This document shows positions 57,636 through 64,000 of a DNA stretch of 64,000 nucleotides, one piece after another. The notes beneath the pieces were generated by a model. It was given only the letters and a program-made list of their open reading frames with translations, searched no databases and had not been told where the DNA came from. Position numbers and translations under genes: made by a program. The DNA comes from Dimorphilus gyrociliatus (taxonomy: Eukaryota > Annelida > Polychaeta > Dinophilidae): positions 620,001-684,000 of the forward strand of contig CAJFCJ010000019.1 of NCBI GenBank assembly GCA_904063045.1, written 5' to 3'. Within the stretch, counting starts at the first letter, position 1. Each line of letters starts with the position of its first letter.

Positions 57636-59321
57636 ATGTTTGGCGCGACAACAAATTTCGGCTCAGCAGGATTTGGAGGTTCCCAAGTGAATTATAATCC
57701 AATGAAGGACATTGAATGCGTTAATCCGCCAAATGATTCCATATCATCGATTGCTTTCAGCCCTGCTACAATTCCTAAGATTTACCTAATCTCGGGTTCT
57801 TGGGATAACAAGGTATTTTTACATTTTTGTCCGAAGATTGAAAGATGTAAAGGCTTTATTACTTCGCCCAAAAAAAATTAACAGTATTTTTTTCCATTTT
57901 GTAATTGAGAGAAAATATTATTGAATGACAAAATGTAACGTGAATATAATACTAAAGCATATATGAAAAATGCACGTAATTTCCAATTTTGGCAACAACA
58001 GATAAGATGCTGGGAAGTTCAACAATCTGGTCAAACAACAGGCATGGCTGAAGAATCCCATCAAAAGCCTGTTTTGGACGTATGCTGGAGTGATGTAAGA
58101 TAAATAAGCTTGTTAACACAATACAAGATTATAAAAATTTTATTTATAGGATGGAACAAAAGTGTTTTCTGGAAGCTGTGATAAAACAGCCAAAATGTGG
58201 GACTTGAATAGCAATCAAACGATACAAGTAGCTCAGCACGATGCTCCTGTTAAGCACGTTCGATGGGTAAAAGCTCCTAATTATTCGTGCCTGATGACCG
58301 CGTCTTGGGATAAAACACTCAAAGTAAATTTCATTTACTAAGCTGACTAAAATGAAATAACTATGCATAGGATTTTTTTCTTTTCTCATCTTTGTAAAAC
58401 TTGTTTTTCAGTTTTGGGACACAAGGTCACCTAATCCTATGTTAAGTATTCAATTACCTGAGAGAAGTTATTGCGCTGACGTTGTAAGTAAATTAGTAGA
58501 ATTAAACTTTAGATCAAGTGTATATAGCTACGTAAAATTTGTAGATGTATCCCATGGCTGTGGTTGGAACAGCGGCTCGACAAGTAATTATCTATCAATT
58601 GGAAAACCAACCATCAGAATTTAAGAGAATTGAATCACCGTTAAAATATCAAGTAAGTATATTATACTGAATTGTGAATAGTGCCAGTCATAATCATTAA
58701 TTCTCATTCACGTCTTGTTTTACAGAGCCGTTGTGTTAGAATATTTAAGGATAAGAAAACAAACCAACCAACTGGATTTGCATTAGGAAGCATTGAAGGA
58801 CGTGTTGCAATTCAGTACATCAACCCTACGAATCCAAAGGATAATTTTACTTTTAAATGTCATCGTAGTAACGGGGCAACAAACCAAGGTTCTCAAGATA
58901 TTTTTGCAGTAAGAAACAAATTATTATAAACCAATAATTACAAATACTATTGATTACCTTTAATATTTTTGTTTGTCAGGTAAATAACATTGATTTTCAT
59001 CCGGAACATAATACACTAGCTACTGTAGGATCAGATGGTAAATTTAGCTTTTGGGACAAAGATGCTCGAACAAAATTAAAAACTTCGGAAGCTATGGACC
59101 AGCCAATATCATGCTGCGCTTTTAATGGACAAGGGAATATTTTTGCTTATGCAAGTAGCTATGACTGGTCAAAGGTTTGTTTAGGGGTTTCTAGCATAAT
59201 TTGTATTGACTGCCAACTTTTTTAACAGGGTCACGAAGGTTATGATCCAAACAAGATGAAACCTCATATATTCCTCAGGGCATGCTACGATGAATTAAAA
59301 CCCAGCCAACCTAAAAAATAA
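57636..59321 (+). CDS. RAE1: RAE1 mRNA export factor (Gle2), WD40 propeller
   Basis: RAE1 binds the GLEBS motif of NUP98 at nuclear pores and serves mRNA export and mitotic spindle assembly. I chose the ATG at 57636 ([20 protein letters not shown]), matching the family's Gly/Phe-rich N-terminus, then [20 protein letters not shown]. Further exons give [135 protein letters not shown] and [11 protein letters not shown], ending ELKPSQPKK. All the hallmark RAE1 blocks are present, so it is complete. Introns are short, 60-190 nt. Confidence 0.97.
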
Positions 59322-59950
59322 CTTGATCGTAACGTCTGCAACACTATCAAACTTGTATAAAAAAAAGATATTTTTATTGATAAGAAACAAACTATATTCG
59401 ATATAATATATATTGCATATGAACTCATTTTTATAACTGTTTGCACATATTTTGTTTTTGTCAAAATGAGTTTTTAAAACAAAACACTCTTTCAAGTGAT
59501 ATATATACTTAAAGATACTACTTCAGTTCTCTTTTTTGTCCTAAATTTAAAAAGCACAACTAACTTCAACCTTGCAATCTGATTTATTCATTATCTCATC
59601 GTATTGTAAAGAAACTAAGTCTGGATCAGTTTAATTAATATAAATATCACGTTCAACAAATATAGATGTTATATTAAATTTAATAATAAAGATTGAATTG
59701 AAGTTCCTTACGCACAAATTTCCAATAATTTTACTGTGGAAAATGGTAGAAATAGAGAATTTTGCCAGCCGCATGTTCTTTACATTTTTTGGTTACTGTA
59801 TTTAATTGTCAAAATCAAAAACATACAGATTGTTGCTTAGTTTGAAGTTTACAATTATAATTTCAAATTCTTCTTTGTAATTGAATATGTTACGATCTAT
59901 TTGGTAACAAAGATTTGCTTTAGAAATTTTATGGACGATAATATAGTAAA
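59322..59950. other. Intergenic region RAE1 to MTIF2
   Basis: 629 bp, AT-rich: RAE1 3' UTR and MTIF2 promoter. No motif recognised. Confidence 0.5.
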
Positions 59951-62616
59951 ATGTCAAGGGCTTTGATAATTCTTAAAAATTCAAACCTTTTACAACAACT
60001 TAGCTATACAACTTGTTTAAAACACCTAAGAAATGAAAAGATTATACTGCAAAGAACTCAACCATGTCTTAATTTTCACTCAACGTCTCAAGTTCAAGTA
60101 GCAAGTAAAAAGCATAGCAAGAAGAAAATTGTTTGTATTTCATTGTCAACATTTAGCTAATCTATAATAAAAACGTTCTAGGTAAAGCCTGTAATCTTTA
60201 AACCGAAAAAGACAGTAATTGAAATTCGACATGATATGACTGTTGAGAATATTGCAAGTTCATGTAATAGAACTACCGGTAGTGTATAACCCAAAAGTGA
60301 TATGTATCTTAAATAATGGATTTATTTTTATTTTTAAGATCAAGTATTTGAAGCGCTCGAAATGATTCCTGACTCGCAGGAATATGAAGATGAGCATTCT
60401 GGTATGATTTCATAGCAAAAATTCTAAAACTTTTCATTTTAGTTTCAATTTAAATCTTTGTTAGTTGTTTCATATGGTGATATTCAAAAAATTATTGGAA
60501 AATTTGGCTTTAGATGGAAATTGGAAGAGAAAAAAGTTCAAAAGGAGAAAGAGAATAAAGATGTAGTAAAACAGCCACTACCAGATCTTTCGGCAATGAA
60601 ATCAAGACCACCTGTTGTTACAATAATGGGTCATGTTGACCATGGGAAGACAACACTCCTGGATTCTCTTAGGCATAGTCATGTAGTCGACCAAGAATTT
60701 GGTGGAATCACTCAACATATTGGAGCTTTTTCTGGTTAGTTTTATTTTTATTATTGCATACAACACTGTAGTTTATTCAACTTTTATATAAGATGTTTCA
60801 AACTATAGTTAAGACGCCGACTGGTCAAAACATAACTTTTCTCGATACGCCGGGCCATGCTGCTTTCTCTGCCATGAGAGCACGAGGAGCAAATGTTACA
60901 GATATTGTTATTCTTGTTGTCGCTGCTGATGATGGAGTTATGAAGCAAACAGAACAATCAATAGAATTTACAAATCAAGCAAACGGTATAAAAAATTTAT
61001 CAGACGAAATCAAATAGTAAAAAGTAAAACTTTTCTTTTATAATAGTTCCAGTTATTGTTGCCATAAATAAAATGGATAAACCAGAAGCAAATGCGGTAA
61101 TTTAAAAATAAATTATTATTCATTCTTATTTAAGAAATTTTCATATTTCTTTATATAAACTAGGAAGTAGTTAAAAACGGTTTATTGAAGTGTGGTATAC
61201 AAGTTGAGGACCTTGGAGGTGATGTACAGTCTATTCCAGTCTCTGCCTTGAAAGGCACTGGGCTGAATGAACTCCTAGATGCGGTTTTAGTATTATCAGA
61301 AATTTTAGAATTGAAGGCTGACTATAATGGATTAGTTGAAGCTAGCGTTATTGAATCTAAGACCCATCCGGGAAGAGGGTAAATAGAATTCTTGATAGTA
61401 TTACAAGTTGGTTAAGTCGATTACATTCTTTAGGAAATTATCTACGGCTCTAATTGATAGAGGAACTCTAAAAAAAGGAGATGTCCTTGTAGCGGGTACG
61501 GCTTGGTGCAAGGTTCGTGGAATGTTTAATGATCAAGGACGCCCCATTTCCAAAGCAGAACCAGGATCTGCTGTTGAAATAATAGGTTGGAGAGAACTTC
61601 CACACGCGGGCGATACTATACTTCAGGTGAAAAATGAGGTTAGTTGATGAGAAACTATAGATTTATTCAAACGATTGGAAAATTAACCAAAAAATTTATT
61701 CAGAAAAGGGCTCACGAGGTAATACAGTTCCGAAAATCTCTAAAAGAGGATGAAAAAGCTTTAGAAGATGCGAGAATTATTCATGAAAAAATGGAGCAAC
61801 ATCGAAAAGATTATCATGATAAATTAGAGGCCAAAAGGTCTGCAGGTAGAAGAGTAGGAGCTATTTATAAGAAAGAAAGGCGAAAGGAAACAGAGACTGA
61901 ATCTAGTGGACCCGAGCTTGCAGTCGTCATAAAGGGGGATGTTGACGGATCTGTTGAGGCACTACTAGATGCTCTGGACACCTACCAATCTGATCAATGT
62001 CGACTACATATTATTCATTATGGGGTTGGACCAATAACAGAACATGACGTTGAATTAGCAAAGTCGTTCAACGGTAATTAATGATAAAATAAAAAGAAAG
62101 GACAAGCACTAAGACTTTAATTTCTTTTTTGTTTCAGGAGTTATTTACGGCTTTAATGTCGATTGTGTTGGTTCTGCTCAATCTTTAGCGAATTCTTCCA
62201 AAGTCGATGTTGAACGTCATAATATAATTTACAAGTTACTGGATAATATTCGAGATCGACTTTCGAAAAAGCTCCCTCTAATCGATCGGGAAGAAATAGT
62301 TGGCCAAGCCACGGTGCTAGAATTATTTCGTATAAACGAAGGGAAAAAGAAAATTCCGGTTGCCGGAAGTCGATGTACAAAAGGAACTTTACAAAGGAAG
62401 CTCAATTTTCGCCTAATAAGGAATGAAGACCTTTTATTAGAAGGACCTGTTCATTCGTTAAGGCACTTTAAAAACGAAGTTGAAAGTATAAAAACGGATG
62501 TTGAATGTGGAATCAGGTTTGAAGACTTTTTTATTGAACCTCAGCCTGGCGATGACATTATATGCTATAAAGTTGTACAAGGAGAGCAAAAATTAGATTG
62601 GTATTTAGATTTTTAA
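59951..62616 (+). CDS. MTIF2: Mitochondrial translation initiation factor 2
   Basis: mtIF2 is the GTPase that places fMet-tRNA on the small mitoribosomal subunit. The ATG at 59951 opens a basic, Ser/Leu-rich N-terminus of mitochondrial-targeting type ([20 protein letters not shown]). The GTPase domain has all motifs: GHVDHGKTT (G1), [10 protein letters not shown] (switch I/G2), DTPGH (G3), NKMDKP (G4) and VSALKGTGL (G5). Domain II includes [21 protein letters not shown] charged linker helix is followed by domain III ([20 protein letters not shown]), and the C2 domain ends [20 protein letters not shown], then [16 protein letters not shown]. At least ten exons with short introns run from 59951 to the stop at 62616. 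It converges with the kinesin gene, 41 bp apart. Confidence 0.96.
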
Positions 62617-62657
62617 ATGGAAATATATTTCAATAATTCAGTTTGATAAGTTAGCAA

Positions 62658-64000
62658 TTATTTTTTAACGACTGATGACCCATTTGTTGTAATACCTCGC
62701 GCTTTCTGAGCAAACATTAAGCTGGCCTTCGTTTCGCTGATATTCTCAATATTTGGTGCAACGTTAACAATCAAGGCCGTTTTTGAGTTACCGCCTAAAC
62801 ACTCCTTAAGAACAAATGTTAATCTAGAGTTTCTATAGGGAACATGAGAATTTTTCCCTCTTAGTGCATAAATTACATCACCAAGGCAAGTTAAAGAGTA
62901 GTTAATGGCAATGGCTTCTCTGATTCGGTCGTTCTCTTTACCCTCCGATTGGGAAGTGAGACGCTCTGAACCAGCAAGATCAACAAGATATAATACACCT
63001 TTCGATGTTAAATTTGAAAATTTGTTCTTTCCTTCAACTGTAATCGTAAGTATTTGATGCGACCTTGACGAAGCTTCGTTCATAAGAGTAGAAGCCACAG
63101 CTCGTTTACTTTTTCCTTTAGTAAATATCTAAAAAAAGATTTCCAGCTAGAATTTCTTTTTAAGTAAGTAGAACTGCAAGAAAGTTATTAACCTCATTAA
63201 TATCATCTACCGTGGTCACTTTTATGATTGTCATGTCAGGTAAATAGACGCCATCTTCCGGATCATACTTTGCGGTCAGTAACACAGTCTTGTCTGACAG
63301 TAAATCTCTTACTCTATCATTATAGATTTCAAATGCAGATACCGTTAATTGGTATGTCCAATCTGATTGTCTCTCTTTAATTTCTTTTAATAATTTACTT
63401 AGGGATCTCGTACTTAGACCAGGATCTTCCGTAGGTCCGTCCATCGTAAAAGTCTTTCCAGCTGATGTTTGTCCATAAGCCATAATACAGACATTTTGAC
63501 CATCAACGCAGGATATTATTAGCGGTTGTATTTCGTTAAAGATTTCCTCCTGGGATGAATTTGGATTAAATACTCTATCTAAATCAAACTTTGACAACGA
63601 ATCTCCCTTTTTAACCTTGTTTTTTTAAAAAAGAAACATGTTATCTTATATTGATCGTAAGGGAATTATAGATTACTATAATTTGAGTATCATCATGAGG
63701 ATTTGACTGTACACAAATTGTACCCGATTCTCTCTTTTCCTTTGCTAATTGCGGTCGAATTCTGCAATAAACTCGTATTCTGCCCTTAAGATCAATTATT
63801 TCGTTGTAATATCTCTTTCGTCGAGCTATCTCAGCCTGATAATCCTTTAAAAGTGTGTTATAGTTTCTGTTATTTCTAATCTCATTTAGTTCCTATAAAA
63901 ACCAATATATCTTGAGTAATTACATGCCGACGCATATTTTTAATAAACTTACTATTTTTAATCTATTCGCCTCCTCCTTTAATTGCATAGTTTCATTAGT
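62658..64000 (-). CDS. Kinesin-14 (C-terminal motor), partial
   Basis: The gene's 5' part lies beyond the right edge. Reading along the minus strand, a coiled-coil neck (near 63840-63900) leads into LKGRIRVYCRIRPQ, the junction typical of kinesin-14 proteins where the motor is C-terminal. DLDRVFNPNSSQEEIFNEI, MAYGQTSAGKTFTMDGP (P-loop), EASSRSHQILTI (switch I) and VDLAGSERLTSQ (switch II) follow. NYSLTCLGDVIYAL, VPYRNSRLTFVLKECLGGNS and a short tail ending at 62658 complete the motor. Exons are about 62658-63128, 63192-63600, about 63670-63893 and further right. The motor ends soon after AQKARGI, as in minus-end-directed kinesin-14s. KIFC1 versus KIFC2/3 cannot be decided without the tail. 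Confidence 0.92.

Overview
The window is nuclear DNA of a small-genome animal. It is AT-rich, genes are packed tightly on both strands (several convergent pairs end 40-130 bp apart), most introns are 50-120 nt with GT..AG borders, and nearly every gene has a recognisable animal orthologue. Short introns, retention of a broad conserved gene set (FANCL, GABA-B receptor, GCH1, caskin-like, gamma-synergin, NEMF) and a single-copy RFamide precursor fit a miniature protostome, most plausibly a compact-genome annelid such as Dimorphilus. The species is inference. I see no operon-like organisation, transposon, tRNA, rRNA or CRISPR array.

Layout. 1-3374 (-): NEMF/Rqc2, 3' end outside the window. 5901-6170 (+): RFamide neuropeptide precursor. 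6392-6942 (+): CCDC167. 8530-9762 (+): intronless tandem-SAM caskin-like gene. 9890-11389 (-): intronless divergent GPCR. 13383-13711 (+): BANF1. 13895-14641 (+): ERG28. 15037-15417 (-): orphan ORF. 16642-19925 (-): PPP1R37, divergent from VRK1 (20330-22550 +). 22600-24549 (-): FANCL, divergent from GCH1 (25009-27843 +). 28865-32795 (+): a 23-micro-exon coiled-coil gene. 33680-35530 (+): ZNHIT6/BCD1. 35858-42265 (-): GABA-B receptor 1. 43147-45028 (+) and 46498-46935 (+): two unrecognised membrane proteins. 47080-48424 (-): GH27 alpha-galactosidase. 51143-52910 (+): TBL2. 53225-56909 (-): gamma-synergin, divergent from RAE1 (57636-59321 +). 59951-62616 (+): mitochondrial IF-2. 62658-64000 (-): kinesin-14 motor, 5' part outside the window.

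Functionally this is a mixture of housekeeping genes (ribosome rescue, snoRNP assembly, chromatin and nuclear envelope, DNA repair, mRNA export, mitochondrial translation, clathrin/AP-1 traffic) and neural genes (neuropeptide, GPCR, GABA-B receptor, caskin-like scaffold, BH4 synthesis by GCH1). BANF1 and VRK1 are a known substrate-kinase pair and lie 6.6 kb apart, though this may be chance.

The two most notable observations are in adjacent genes. GCH1 carries two tandem 85-nt versions of the same catalytic-domain exon; because 85 is not divisible by 3 they should be mutually exclusive. The next gene is built of 23 tiny exons, almost all multiples of 3 and phase 0, with 21-nt (one-heptad) units through its coiled coil, an architecture like schistosome micro-exon genes but without a signal peptide. 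A CTCF-like motif (CGNTAGATGGC) recurs in upstream spacers. All exon boundaries were read by eye from splice sites and homology remembered from the families; no search was run.
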